Shown: positions 18,215 to 27,641, counted from the stretch's first letter. The stretch is 64,000 nt of DNA from Blattabacterium cuenoti (GCF_014251655.1 NZ_CP059225.1:286854-350853), one strand, 5' to 3'. Translations and numbers: made by a program. The notes: generated by a model from the letters alone, not told the origin.

Positions 18215-18868
18215 TTATTCCTCTAATAATCTATGAATAATTTTTTTTGGATTAGAATTAGAAAAAATAGTAGTTCCTGCTACTAATATATCTGCTCCAT
18301 TTTTGAATAATAAAGAGGCATTTTCTAAATTAATACCTCCATCTACTTCTATAAGTGCAGAAGAATCTTTTTGTAATATTAAATCTTTGGTTTCTTCTAA
18401 TTTTTGATATGTTTGTTTAATAAATTTTTGACCGCTAAAACCAGGATTAACACTCATCAATAAAACAAAATCTATATCTTTTATCACATCTTTTAATAGA
18501 AAAACTGGAGTATGTGGATTCACAGCTACACCTACTTTTATTCCATATTTTTTAATAGAATAAATAGTTTTGTGTAAATGAATACAAGCTTCATAATGAA
18601 TATGTAAATGATCGGATCCACAATCTTTAAACTCTTTTATATATCGTTCTGGTTGTAGGATCATCAAATGGACATCCATGGGTTTATGGGCGTGTTTTTT
18701 TACATATTTAGTAAACAAAGATCCAAAAGAAATATTAGAAACAAAAGAGGAATCCATAATATCAATATGAAACCAATCTGCTTCACTTTCATTTATCATT
18801 TCTATATCACGATATAAAAAAGCTAAATTTGCTGAAAGTAAGGATGGAGCTATAATTTTTTTCATCAT
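18215..18868 (-). CDS. rpe: Ribulose-phosphate 3-epimerase
   Basis: Rpe interconverts ribulose 5-phosphate and xylulose 5-phosphate in the non-oxidative pentose phosphate pathway. The 217-aa TIM barrel shows IAPSLLSANLAFL at the N-terminus, DWFHIDIMDSSFV with metal-binding His and Asp, DVHLMI, MSVNPGFSGQKF and the phosphate site IEVDGGIN followed by VAGTTIF. Length is normal. The first two codons are both ATG (18868 or 18865). It lies between fabI (3 bp upstream) and dnaG (5 bp downstream). Confidence 0.96.
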   Translation of the reverse strand: MMKKIIAPSLLSANLAFLYRDIEMINESEADWFHIDIMDSSFVSNISFGSLFTKYVKKHAHKPMDVHLMILQPERYIKEFKDCGSDHLHIHYEACIHLHKTIYSIKKYGIKVGVAVNPHTPVFLLKDVIKDIDFVLLMSVNPGFSGQKFIKQTYQKLEETKDLILQKDSSALIEVDGGINLENASLLFKNGADILVAGTTIFSNSNPKKIIHRLLEE

Positions 18869-18871
18869 TCT

Positions 18872-19684
18872 TCAGTAATTTTCTGAAATCAGAGCTTCAC
18901 TAATTATTCCAGTATTAGAAAAACCTCCATCATGATACAAATTTTGCATTGTTACTTTTCTTGTTAAATCTGAAAAAAGTGTAATGATATAGTTAGCACA
19001 ATCTCGAGCAGAAGCGTTTCCTAACGGAGATATTTTTTCAGAAAAAATAAAAAATTTATTAAACCCTTTAACGGCTTTTGCTGCTCTTGTAATACTAGGA
19101 GATTGTGAGACTGTATTTACTCTCACCTTTTCTTTTATTCCCCAATAATAACCAAAATTACGAGTAATACTTTCTAAATAAGACTTATAATCCGACATAT
19201 CTACATAATGTGGAAAACATCGTTGAGAAGCAATATATGTTATAGCTACAATAGAACCCCATTTATTCATCGCTTTCTTTTTCCAAGCTGTTTGCATAAT
19301 TTTATGATAAGATACAGCAGATATTTCCCATCCTTTTCTTAAAAATTCGTAATTCATAGAGGGATAAGTCAATCCTTTTCGTATATTCATAGACATAGCT
19401 ATGGAATGTAGTAAAAAATCTATTTTTCCTCTGAAATGATCTAATGTCTTTTCAAATAATATATCCAGATCTTGTATGGAAGTAGCATCTGCTGGAATAA
19501 CCATAGATTTTGTTTTACGAGATAATTCATGAATTTTTCCAATTCTTAAAGAAACTGGAGTATTGGTTAATACAAAAGACGCTTTTTCTTCATAAGCTTG
19601 TTCTGCGACTTTCCAAGCAATAGAATTTTCGTCAAAAGCTCCAAATATAATTCCTTTTTTTCCTTCCAATAGATTATAAGACAT
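18872..19684 (-). CDS. fabI: Enoyl-[acyl-carrier-protein] reductase (NADH) FabI
   Basis: FabI reduces enoyl-ACP in the last step of each fatty-acid elongation round. The 270-aa SDR-family protein has the FabI-type nucleotide loop GKKGIIFGAFDENSIAW at the N-terminus and the family's SIAMS stretch. The catalytic Y-x(6)-K arrangement lies in YVDMSDYKSYLES. It sits 10 bp after metK and 3 bp before rpe. Confidence 0.93.
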   Translation of the reverse strand: MSYNLLEGKKGIIFGAFDENSIAWKVAEQAYEEKASFVLTNTPVSLRIGKIHELSRKTKSMVIPADATSIQDLDILFEKTLDHFRGKIDFLLHSIAMSMNIRKGLTYPSMNYEFLRKGWEISAVSYHKIMQTAWKKKAMNKWGSIVAITYIASQRCFPHYVDMSDYKSYLESITRNFGYYWGIKEKVRVNTVSQSPSITRAAKAVKGFNKFFIFSEKISPLGNASARDCANYIITLFSDLTRKVTMQNLYHDGGFSNTGIISEALISENY

Positions 19685-19694
19685 AGAAAAACAC

Positions 19695-20954
19695 CTATTT
19701 TTTTAATTTAAAAATATCTTTTATAACAGGTAAATAATCCAACTTTTCCCATGTGAAAAGTTCTACTTCTTTTTGTATTTTATTCCCTTCCATATCCGAA
19801 AAATACTTCCATACTTTATTTGGAATTTTTCCCATATGTCCATACACAGATGTTTCTTCATACATAGGTTGATGTAATTTTAATCTTTTTCCTATAGCAT
19901 AAGGACGTAAATCAAAAATTTTATTTATATTCAACACAATATCTTCACTATTTATCTTTGATTTACCATAAGTATTTACAAAAATACTAATGGGTTTTAC
20001 AATTCCTGCTGCATAGGATATTTGTATCAGTAGTTCATCTGAAATTCCTGATGCAACAAGATTTTTAGCTATATGTCTGGCAGCGTAAGCTCCAGATCTA
20101 TCCATTTTAGATGGATCTTTACCAGAAAAAGCTCCTCCTCCATGAGATCCTTTTCCTCCATAAGTATCCACGATCATCTTTCTTCCGGTTACCCCTGTAT
20201 CTCCATGAGGGCCTCCAATCACAAACTTTCCTGTAGAATTAATGTAATATTTTGTTTTATCCGTAAATAATTTTTTTCTATTTTTGTATAGAAAATTCTT
20301 CTTCACTCTTGGAATCAAAATATTGATAATATCGTAAACAATCTGTTTATGCATTTTTTCTTTTGTATCAAACTCATCATGTTGAGTTGAAATAACAATA
20401 GCATTAATATGTACCGGTACATTGGTATCCGAATATTCTAAAGTAACTTGCGATTTTGCATCTGGACGTAAATACGTCATTTTTTCTCCTTCATTACGAA
20501 TCAATGAAAGTTCTCTTAATATACAATGTGAAATTTCTAATGATAAAGGCATATAATTTTCCGTTTCTCTCACAGCATATCCGAAAACGATACATTGATC
20601 TCCAGATGCTTGATCTTCTTTTTGTTTTGATTTTTTTATCCCATTTAGTAGATCCAAAGATTGTTCCTGAATAGAAGAAAGAATTCCACAAGAATCTGCA
20701 TTGAATTTATATTCATTTTTAGTATATCCTATTTTTCGAAGTGTATTACGAGCTATTTTTTGAATATTGACCCAAGTATTAGAATGGACTTCTCCAGCTA
20801 ATATAATTTGGCCCGTAGTCACTAAAGTTTCTATAGCTACTCTAGCATTTGGATCATATGCTAAAAAATGATCTAATATGGAATCCGATATTTGGTCTGA
20901 AATTTTATCAGGATGACCTTCTGAAACCGATTCACTGGTAAATAAATAAGCCAT
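19695..20954 (-). CDS. metK: S-adenosylmethionine synthetase
   Basis: MetK makes SAM from methionine and ATP, the methyl donor for TrmD, RsmG, PrmC and others here. The 419-aa protein has SEGHPDKISDQISD at the N-terminus and the P-loop-like GGGAFSGKDPSKMDRSGAYAARH near 265-287. The normally invariant GAGDQG gating loop reads ASGDQC (116-121), an unusual change in a family signature. Everything else looks intact, so the gene is probably functional. It follows the DAHP synthase gene after 43 bp on the same strand. Confidence 0.95.
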   Translation of the reverse strand: MAYLFTSESVSEGHPDKISDQISDSILDHFLAYDPNARVAIETLVTTGQIILAGEVHSNTWVNIQKIARNTLRKIGYTKNEYKFNADSCGILSSIQEQSLDLLNGIKKSKQKEDQASGDQCIVFGYAVRETENYMPLSLEISHCILRELSLIRNEGEKMTYLRPDAKSQVTLEYSDTNVPVHINAIVISTQHDEFDTKEKMHKQIVYDIINILIPRVKKNFLYKNRKKLFTDKTKYYINSTGKFVIGGPHGDTGVTGRKMIVDTYGGKGSHGGGAFSGKDPSKMDRSGAYAARHIAKNLVASGISDELLIQISYAAGIVKPISIFVNTYGKSKINSEDIVLNINKIFDLRPYAIGKRLKLHQPMYEETSVYGHMGKIPNKVWKYFSDMEGNKIQKEVELFTWEKLDYLPVIKDIFKLKK

Positions 20955-20997
20955 TGTTTTGTTTTAGGACTGATCTTAATTGAACTAGAACTATCCC

Positions 20998-22071
20998 CTA
21001 CCTGATCGTATTTTGAATTTTAATAGATTCTTGGTGCAACAGTTTGAAAACTCCTTCAAGTAATTCTTCAGAAATTCCTAAACTTTTTCCTAAATTAATA
21101 GATTTTTCCATCATATTTTTCCATCTTTTAGGTTGAAAAACAGCGATATCTGAATTTTTTTTCAAAGTTCCTAATTTTTTTGAAATGTTCATTCTTTCTG
21201 CTAAAAGCGCAATAATATTCTCGTCTAATTCATCAATTAAAATTCTGAAAGAATTTAAATCTCTTTTACTTTTTTGATCATATTTTTTTATATATGTCAA
21301 TTTTTTTAACATTTCCAAAAGATTTTCCGGAGTTATTTGTTGTTGAGCATCACTCCAAGCATGAAGAGGATCACAATGACTTTCTACCATTAATCCTTCA
21401 TATTGAAAATGATAAGCTTTTTTTGCTATCTCCAAAATACCTTCTTTATTTCCGCAAATATGTGAAGGATCACATATAATTGGTATTCTAGGAAGGATCT
21501 TCCTAAAATTCAACAAAAGATTCCAATTAGGTTGATTGCGATACTTTGAGTTTTTGTAAGTATAGAAACCACGATGGATTACTCCTAATTTACTTATTCC
21601 TTTCGACAATAAACGTTCTAAAGCTCCTATCCATAATTCAATATCAGGATGAATAGGGTTTTTTACCAAAATAATTGTATCCTTTTCTCCTTCTAGAGCA
21701 TCCGCTATTTCTTGAACAGTAAAAGGACTAGCTGTACTTCTAGCTCCGATCCAAAGAACATCAATTCCAAAAGAAATAGCTAATTTAACATGTTTTGCAT
21801 TAGCTATTTCTGTAGCAATCATTAAACCAGTATCTTTCTTTACTTTACGAAGCCATTCAAGTCCCTTTTTTCCAATTCCCTCAAAATTATTAGGTTTTGT
21901 CCTTGGTTTCCATATTCCTGCTCTAAATATTTGAACATAAGAAGTATTTAATCTTTTAGCGGTTTCTAATATTTGTTGTTCACTTTCTGCACTACAAGGC
22001 CCAGATATAATTAAAGGATGATTCCACTTATCAATCCAGGTTCTGTCTATATTATTGTTTATTTTTTCCAT
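20998..22071 (-). CDS. Bifunctional DAHP synthase / chorismate mutase
   Basis: The N-terminal domain (about 1-265) condenses PEP and erythrose 4-phosphate, the entry to the shikimate pathway. It resembles KDO8P-synthase-type DAHP synthases: LIISGPCSAES, KPRTKPNNFEG, DPSHICG and EGLMVESHCDP. The C-terminal domain (about 270-357) is a helical AroQ chorismate mutase, seen in LIDELDENIIALLAERM and a Q-x-x-R-W segment. Linking the first pathway step with the branch-point enzyme is typical of Bacteroidetes. It is the fourth gene of the phenylalanine/tyrosine operon, 7 bp after tyrA. Confidence 0.93.
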   Translation of the reverse strand: MEKINNNIDRTWIDKWNHPLIISGPCSAESEQQILETAKRLNTSYVQIFRAGIWKPRTKPNNFEGIGKKGLEWLRKVKKDTGLMIATEIANAKHVKLAISFGIDVLWIGARSTASPFTVQEIADALEGEKDTIILVKNPIHPDIELWIGALERLLSKGISKLGVIHRGFYTYKNSKYRNQPNWNLLLNFRKILPRIPIICDPSHICGNKEGILEIAKKAYHFQYEGLMVESHCDPLHAWSDAQQQITPENLLEMLKKLTYIKKYDQKSKRDLNSFRILIDELDENIIALLAERMNISKKLGTLKKNSDIAVFQPKRWKNMMEKSINLGKSLGISEELLEGVFKLLHQESIKIQNTIR

Positions 22072-22078
22072 CGTAGGT

Positions 22079-22933
22079 TTATAATTTACACATATTTTTA
22101 TCTTTTATATCGTTTGCTTTTTTCATATACTGATCTATTTTATTAAAATTTTTATTTATCAAATAATTACGAAATTCTTCTAGATGATCAATATAAAAAT
22201 CTATAGCTCGAATCATATTATCTCTGTTAGAAATAAAAATAGGTAACCACGTTTCAGGATTACTTTTGGCTAAACGTGTAGTTGAATCTAATCCACTTCC
22301 CATCATATTATTAAATATTTTTCCTTCATTTTTAAATTGTTTTAAAACTGTACTAGCTAAAGCAAAAGATATGACATGAGGTAAATGAGATACATAAGAA
22401 ATATATAAATCATGTTCTTGAGACGTCATATAAATCATTTTCATTTCCATAATAGAATAAATTTTTGTAACGACAGATATCGCATCTGTAGCACTCAATT
22501 CAGAATCGCAAATAATACAATTTTTTTTATAAAATAGATCTGAATGAGCATAAACAGGTCCTGAATTTTCAATTCCTGCAATAGGATGTGTTGCTACAAA
22601 TCGATTCCTTTTTGGATGAGAAAAAATCCTATTATGAATATTGGATTTAGTTGATCCAGTATCTAATATCACTACATCGGTCCCTATTTCATTAAGAATG
22701 CTTGGAAGTATTTTTTCTATTCCATCCACGGGAATAGATAAAATAATTACTGAAGATTGTGTAACGAGATCCTGCAAAGGAATTATCTCGTCTACAATTC
22801 CAAGTTTTATAGCATGGGAAGCATTTTCCTCATTAGAATCTGTTCCTATAAATTTATCCCCAAAATTGGACTTTCGCAAACCCAATCCAATAGATCCCCC
22901 GATCAATCCTAATCCTATAATTCCAATATTCAT
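22079..22933 (-). CDS. tyrA: Prephenate dehydrogenase
   Basis: TyrA oxidises and decarboxylates prephenate to 4-hydroxyphenylpyruvate, the tyrosine precursor. The 284-aa protein begins with a Rossmann NAD site, IGIIGLGLIGGS, followed by ATHPIAGIENSGP and SYVSHLPHVISFALA in the catalytic domain. I start it at the ATG at 22933, which overlaps the upstream stop as ATGA. An upstream in-frame start at 22981 would place 16 unrelated residues before the Rossmann strand. The overlap suggests coupled translation with the aminotransferase. Confidence 0.93.
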   Translation of the reverse strand: MNIGIIGLGLIGGSIGLGLRKSNFGDKFIGTDSNEENASHAIKLGIVDEIIPLQDLVTQSSVIILSIPVDGIEKILPSILNEIGTDVVILDTGSTKSNIHNRIFSHPKRNRFVATHPIAGIENSGPVYAHSDLFYKKNCIICDSELSATDAISVVTKIYSIMEMKMIYMTSQEHDLYISYVSHLPHVISFALASTVLKQFKNEGKIFNNMMGSGLDSTTRLAKSNPETWLPIFISNRDNMIRAIDFYIDHLEEFRNYLINKNFNKIDQYMKKANDIKDKNMCKL

Positions 22934-24087
22934 GAAAAAATTCTCTTTTTTGCTTTTTCTAAAATTGTTACTGGACAACACATAGAAACTCTTATATATC
23001 CTTTTCCTTGACTACCGAATACACTACCGGGTGTTACAAATATGTGATATTTTTTTAGAAAATCGTCAGCCCATATACGATCATTTTTTTCTGAACCATT
23101 TATTTTTGCCCAAACAAATATTCCAGAACATTTTTTATTATATTTCAAATTTAGATAATCACATATTTTCCATATAATTTTCCTCCGTTTAAAATATTCT
23201 ATATTCAGTTTTTCAAACCATTTCGAATCATGATTCATCGCTTCGATTGCTCCAACTTGTATGGGAAAATACATCCCAGAATCCATTTGACTTTTTACTT
23301 TTAGTATATTCTTAAGTAATTCTTTATTACCTATTATCATTCCAACTCTCCATCCAGGCATATTGTAACTTTTACTTAAAGAATTTAATTCCAAAGCAAT
23401 ATCCTTAGCCTCTTTGATATTAAAGATACTTAAAGGACGATCATTGTTTAATATGAAACTGTAAGGATTATCATGTACGAGTAAAATACGATTTTTTTTC
23501 GCAAAAAAAACAATTTCTTCTAACTTTTTAAAAGTGATGGTCCCCCCAGTAGGCATATGAGGATAATTAATCCACATTATTTTTACCCTAGATAGATTTT
23601 TATTTTCTAATAACTGAATATTCGGAACCCAATTTTCATCTTCATAAAGATCATAATAAATAATTTCTGTTTCCAAAAGATTGGATATAGAGGAATAAGT
23701 AGGATATCCAGGATTTGGAATCAAGACCTGATCTCCTCTATCTAAATAAGACATACTTATATGCATAATTCCTTCTTTAGATCCCATTAACGGTAAAATT
23801 TCATTGATAGGATCTACATCATATACTCGATATACTTTTTCATACCATTTAGAAATGGCATTTCGTAATCCTTCTATCCCAATATAACTTTGATATGCAT
23901 TAGCATACTTTAATTCTGACGCTTTTTTCATTTTATGGATAACTCCAATTGGAGGAAGAAGATCCGGATTTCCAATTCCTAAATTAATAACTTTCACTCC
24001 TTTCTTTTCAAGAAGATGAATTTCCTTCATTTTTTCGGAAAAAAAGTATTCCGATATTTGATTCGTTTTTTTTGCAGATACGATCAT
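22930..24087 (-). CDS. Class I/II aminotransferase of the aromatic operon
   Basis: This is a 385-aa PLP fold-type I aminotransferase: LGIGNPDLLPP near the N-terminus, NYPHMPTGG near 180, VHDNPYSF, and the PLP-lysine segment NSLSKSYNMPGWRVG near 245. Its place between pheA and tyrA, with 4-bp ATGA overlaps on both sides, suggests that it makes phenylalanine and tyrosine from phenylpyruvate and 4-hydroxyphenylpyruvate. Sequence alone cannot exclude aspartate or LL-diaminopimelate as substrate. The window holds a second, distinct aminotransferase at 9115-10305. Confidence 0.85.
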   Translation of the reverse strand: MIVSAKKTNQISEYFFSEKMKEIHLLEKKGVKVINLGIGNPDLLPPIGVIHKMKKASELKYANAYQSYIGIEGLRNAISKWYEKVYRVYDVDPINEILPLMGSKEGIMHISMSYLDRGDQVLIPNPGYPTYSSISNLLETEIIYYDLYEDENWVPNIQLLENKNLSRVKIMWINYPHMPTGGTITFKKLEEIVFFAKKNRILLVHDNPYSFILNNDRPLSIFNIKEAKDIALELNSLSKSYNMPGWRVGMIIGNKELLKNILKVKSQMDSGMYFPIQVGAIEAMNHDSKWFEKLNIEYFKRRKIIWKICDYLNLKYNKKCSGIFVWAKINGSEKNDRIWADDFLKKYHIFVTPGSVFGSQGKGYIRVSMCCPVTILEKAKKRIFS

Positions 24088-24923
24088 GAGGAGACAATTC
24101 TACCATTTTTATATTCTCCCATAATAGACAATTTATGAAGACAGGGGATTTTTTGTATACGTTTTTTCATTTTTTCATAATCTTTTATATTATTGAATAT
24201 AATATCCACATAAAAAGAATACTCCCAAGGTCTTTGTATGATAGGAATCGATTGTATTTTAGTCATATTGATTCCAATACTAGAGATAAGACTCAATATT
24301 TGAGACAAACTTCCAGTTGTATGGAATATTTTGAAGCTTATTGAAGCTTTATTGAAAGAATTATTTTCTTGTTTACAACAATTTTTAATAATAAAAAATC
24401 GAGTAAAATTACTCGTAATAGTTTGTATATTCTTGGAAATAACTTCTAATCCATATTCTTTAGCCGCATTTTCAGATGCGATAGCAGCTATTCCTTTTTT
24501 CTTGCATATAGAAATATATTTAGCAGCAGCAGCTGTATCTGAATATTCGGATATTTTTATATATGGATGTGTATCTATGAACAATTCACATTGTAAAATA
24601 GCCATAGGATGAGAATAAATTTCCTTTATCTCCTCTATATTTTGTCCTGGATAAGCCATTAGATGATGTTGTATAGGCATATATACTTCTCCCACTATTT
24701 TCAAATTATATTCAGATAAAAGACTATAATTCGTTAATATTGTTCCTGCTATTGTATTCTCTATAGCCATTACTCCAATATCTACATTAGATTTAGCAAC
24801 GGAAATTGCTAATTCCCTAAAAGAAGAACATTCCATTAATTTGTAATTACATCCTTCAAAGTATCTGGAAACAGCTGCATGATGAAAACAACCCTTGACT
24901 CCTTGTATAGCTATTTTTTTCAT
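24084..24923 (-). CDS. pheA: Prephenate dehydratase
   Basis: PheA turns prephenate into phenylpyruvate. The 279-aa protein has the catalytic domain (about 1-180; VKGCFHHAAVSRYF, GVMAIENTIAGTI, and TSNFTRFFII with the catalytic Thr). A C-terminal ACT domain (about 195-275) starts HTTGSLSQILSLI. The classic ESRP phenylalanine-binding motif is not seen; the segment reads KIQSIPIIQRPWEY, so feedback control may be altered or of the flavobacterial type. There is no fused chorismate mutase, since that domain is on the DAHP synthase. It is the first gene of the leftward operon. Confidence 0.93.
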   Translation of the reverse strand: MKKIAIQGVKGCFHHAAVSRYFEGCNYKLMECSSFRELAISVAKSNVDIGVMAIENTIAGTILTNYSLLSEYNLKIVGEVYMPIQHHLMAYPGQNIEEIKEIYSHPMAILQCELFIDTHPYIKISEYSDTAAAAKYISICKKKGIAAIASENAAKEYGLEVISKNIQTITSNFTRFFIIKNCCKQENNSFNKASISFKIFHTTGSLSQILSLISSIGINMTKIQSIPIIQRPWEYSFYVDIIFNNIKDYEKMKKRIQKIPCLHKLSIMGEYKNGRIVSS

Positions 24924-25012
24924 GATTTCATGAAACTAAAGAAACATTATTACAAAAACACTAACTAGTTATAAAAACTAGATCAAATTTCATTATCAAT
25001 GAAGCGGTAAAA

Positions 25013-25044
25013 CAAATATAATGAAATTATTTTGTTTAATGCAA
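25013..25044 (-). promoter_or_regulatory. Putative pheA operon promoter (TTG-N21-TATATTTG)
   Basis: On the reverse strand TTG (25044-25042) and TATATTTG (25020-25013) match the Bacteroidetes -33 and -7 elements with 21-bp spacing. Transcription would begin near 25006, giving a leader of about 80 nt before pheA. A perfect 6-bp hairpin (CTAGTT/AACTAG, 24965-24981) lies in that leader. Confidence 0.45.
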
Positions 25045-25088
25045 TAATCTATATGAATAAATAATTAAAATAGACAAATTAACAAACA

Positions 25089-26459
25089 ATGATGAAAACA
25101 GTTAACTTTATGTTTTCGTCTATTTTATTTGATATGCCAAAAAAAGAATCAGGATGGAGGAATGAAAACAAACATCCTTCTCTTTCGGAAGTTTTTTCTT
25201 CCGTTTCTATTCCTAAACAGAAAGGAATATGGAGAAAATTTTTTGCTTTTACCGGTCCAGGATTATTAATTGCTGTAGGTTATATGGATCCAGGAAATTG
25301 GGCTACAGATATTGCTGGAGGGTCAAAATTTGGTTATATGCTTTTATCCGTTATTTTTATATCCAATTTTTTTGCTATTATTTTGCAACATTTGGCTTTA
25401 AAATTAGGAATTGTTTGTGAAAGAGATTTAGCACAAGCATGTAGAGATCATTACCCTCCCTTTGTTAGTTTTATATTATGGATTTTATGTGAAATAGCTA
25501 TTGCTGCTTGTGATCTAGCGGAAGTTATTGGTTCCGTATTAGCTTTAAAACTTCTTTTTGGAATTCCTATTACATGGGGGGTCTTAATTACAGCTATTGA
25601 TGTTTTAATCATTTTATTTTTTCAATATAAAGGGTTTAGATATATTGAAAGCGTGGTAGCAGCTTTAATATTTACAATTTTAGTTTGTTTTAGTTTTGAA
25701 ATTATTAGTTCAAAACCGGAACTTTTTCCTATATTAAAAGGAATTATCCCTAACCCTGAAATAATTAAAAATTCGCATTCTTTCTATATATCTATAGGAA
25801 TATTAGGAGCGACCGTGATGCCTCACAATCTTTATCTTCATTCAAGTATTATACAAACCAGAGATTATCCACGAACTATTGATGGAAAAAAAATGGCTGT
25901 AAAATATGCTACCATAGACAGTACCTTATCTTTATCTTTAGCCTTTTTTATAAATGCAGCTATATTGATTACATCGGCTGCCACTTTTCATAAAACTGGA
26001 CATACAGAGGTAGCAGATATTATGGATGCACATAAACTTTTGACTCCCATACTAGGGTCCAGTATTGCTGGAATTTTTTTTGCATTAGCTTTACTAGCAT
26101 CAGGACAAAATTCTACACTAACTGGAACTTTAGCTGGACAAATAGTCATGGAAGGGTTTTTGAATATCAAATTAAAACCTTGGATTAGAAGATTAACAAC
26201 TAGACTTATTGCTATTGTTCCAGCTATAATTGCCTCTATTATGTATGGAGAAAAAGGAACCGCCGAGTTACTAATAATCAGTCAAATTATTTTATCCATA
26301 CAATTAAATTTCGCTATCATTCCACTAGTTTATTTTACAGGAGATTCTAATAAAATGGGACCATTTGTAAATGGCCCTATTTTAAAAATAGTAGCTTGGT
26401 TGATCACTATCATCGTCGTATTGCTCAATTTCTTTTTATTATATGATATGATCCTTTAG
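25089..26459 (+). CDS. mntH: Nramp-family divalent metal (Mn2+/Fe2+) transporter
   Basis: This inner-membrane proton-coupled importer takes up Mn2+ and similar ions. The 456-aa protein has about eleven membrane segments. The metal-binding motifs of the family are both present: YMDPGNWATD in helix 1 (near 74-83) and VMPHNLYLHSS in helix 6 (near 245). The first ATG is at 25089, next to a second one at 25092. An internal ATG at 25134 would shorten a long hydrophilic N-terminus and cannot be excluded. It is divergent from pheA across 165 bp. I found no recognisable MntR or Fur box. Confidence 0.93.
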   Translation: MMKTVNFMFSSILFDMPKKESGWRNENKHPSLSEVFSSVSIPKQKGIWRKFFAFTGPGLLIAVGYMDPGNWATDIAGGSKFGYMLLSVIFISNFFAIILQHLALKLGIVCERDLAQACRDHYPPFVSFILWILCEIAIAACDLAEVIGSVLALKLLFGIPITWGVLITAIDVLIILFFQYKGFRYIESVVAALIFTILVCFSFEIISSKPELFPILKGIIPNPEIIKNSHSFYISIGILGATVMPHNLYLHSSIIQTRDYPRTIDGKKMAVKYATIDSTLSLSLAFFINAAILITSAATFHKTGHTEVADIMDAHKLLTPILGSSIAGIFFALALLASGQNSTLTGTLAGQIVMEGFLNIKLKPWIRRLTTRLIAIVPAIIASIMYGEKGTAELLIISQIILSIQLNFAIIPLVYFTGDSNKMGPFVNGPILKIVAWLITIIVVLLNFFLLYDMIL

Positions 26460-26463
26460 TTTT

Positions 26464-26925
26464 TTAGGTTGATGAGGAAGAAGTGAATACTTCAAAATTG
26501 AACGTAAACTCTCTTTTTCTATGCAGACGTATACTAGCTTGATGTTTTCCGATTGTTTTAATGACTTTATTTCCAGGAATTCTGATAAATTTTTTATCTA
26601 TATAAATTCCTTCATTCTTCAAAACTTTCATAAGTTCTTGGTTATTAATAGAACCAAATAACTTTCCTCCTTTTCCTACTTTAACGGGTATTTTAATAAT
26701 TAATTTTTTTAATTTATCTTCTATTTTTTTTGATTTATCAATTAAAAAACGTTCTTTTTTAGAACGTTGCTTTAATGTTTCATTAATATGCTTTACATTA
26801 CCAGGTAATGCTAAAATAGCATACCCCTTAGGAATTAAATAATTTCTGGCATAACCAGGTTTTACATCTAATTCATCGTATTGAAACCCCAAGTTATCTA
26901 CGTCTTTTTTTAAAATAATTTTCAT
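26464..26925 (-). CDS. rplI: 50S ribosomal protein L9
   Basis: L9 binds 23S rRNA near the L1 stalk. The 153-aa protein begins MKIILKKDVDNLGFQYDELD with the N-domain pattern VKPGYARNYLIPKGYA, the family signature. A long central helix and a C-domain (GKLFGSINNQEL) follow. Length is normal. It is the third gene of rpsF-rpsR-rplI, 2 bp after rpsR, and ends 4 bp from the convergent mntH stop. Confidence 0.97.
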   Translation of the reverse strand: MKIILKKDVDNLGFQYDELDVKPGYARNYLIPKGYAILALPGNVKHINETLKQRSKKERFLIDKSKKIEDKLKKLIIKIPVKVGKGGKLFGSINNQELMKVLKNEGIYIDKKFIRIPGNKVIKTIGKHQASIRLHRKREFTFNFEVFTSSSST

Positions 26926-26927
26926 TT

Positions 26928-27230
26928 TTATCTTAAATCATCTGTTATAAAAGGTAACAAACCGATTTGTCTACATCTTTTGATAGCCGCATTTAATTTA
27001 TTTTGATTTTTTTGTAAAGTTCCTGTAATACGACGTGGCAAAATTTTACCTTGTGCATTCAGAAATTTTATTAAGAATATAGGATCCTTATAATCTATAT
27101 ATTTAATATTTCTTTTTTCAAAATAACAATATTTCTTTTCTATTTTTGTTTCTATCTTAATAGGAGATAAGTACCTTAAGTCACTTTCTACTATTTGTTT
27201 TGTATTATCTTTATCTTCTAAATTATTCAT
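26928..27230 (-). CDS. rpsR: 30S ribosomal protein S18
   Basis: S18 forms a pair with S6 on the small-subunit platform. The 100-aa protein shows KYCYFEKRNIKYIDYKD, then FLNAQGKILPRRITGT and the closing AIKRCRQIGLLPF, all typical. An N-terminal stretch of about 30 acidic and polar residues extends it relative to E. coli (75 aa). Its start overlaps the end of rpsF by 8 bp. Confidence 0.96.
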   Translation of the reverse strand: MNNLEDKDNTKQIVESDLRYLSPIKIETKIEKKYCYFEKRNIKYIDYKDPIFLIKFLNAQGKILPRRITGTLQKNQNKLNAAIKRCRQIGLLPFITDDLR

Positions 27231-27567
27231 CTTTTTTTAATAATTTTTTTCTTCTTATTTCTGCATATTCTATTCCATATTTATTTAATTTTACAGTTAA
27301 AAAACGTAAAATACGCTCATCTTGTCTCAATTTTAATTCTAAATCAGAAATAAAATTAGAATGTAACAAAAATTCAAATAAATGATAACAACCACTTTGT
27401 TTTTTTTGAATAGGATAAGCTAGTTTTTTTAAACCCCAATGTTCCTGATAAACTATTTTTCCTTTTTTTTGGATCAGATAATTTTCATATTCCTTCGCTG
27501 TTTTTTTTGCCTGATCATCAGATAATATAGGAGTTATTATCATGATATTTTCATAATGTTTTAGCAT
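27223..27567 (-). CDS. rpsF: 30S ribosomal protein S6
   Basis: S6 partners with S18 in the 30S platform. The 114-aa protein has the YENIMIITPILSD start, the YQEHWGLKKLAYPIQKKQSGCYHLFEF core (given here in part as GLKKLAYPIQKKQSG) and the LRQDERILRFLTVKL segment. It is the first gene of the rpsF-rpsR-rplI operon, 74 bp after gltX's start region on the same side. I see no exact -7 element upstream. Confidence 0.96.
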   Translation of the reverse strand: MLKHYENIMIITPILSDDQAKKTAKEYENYLIQKKGKIVYQEHWGLKKLAYPIQKKQSGCYHLFEFLLHSNFISDLELKLRQDERILRFLTVKLNKYGIEYAEIRRKKLLKKDE

Positions 27568-27641
27568 CTAATTTTTTTTAGAAAATGTAAATCTATATTT
27601 TTATGTTATTTATCACAAAAAATTATCAAAAAAATTTAAAA

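Noticed and set aside
22641..22985. 114-codon frame on the + strand opposite tyrA and other antisense frames of 60-130 codons
   Set aside because: They lie wholly opposite well-conserved genes, show no known family pattern and have the composition expected of mirror frames.
24961..24993. A ten-codon frame (MKFDLVFITS) in the pheA leader as an attenuation peptide
   Set aside because: Only two Phe codons in ten, no terminator-like hairpin after it, and such short frames are expected by chance in AT-rich DNA.
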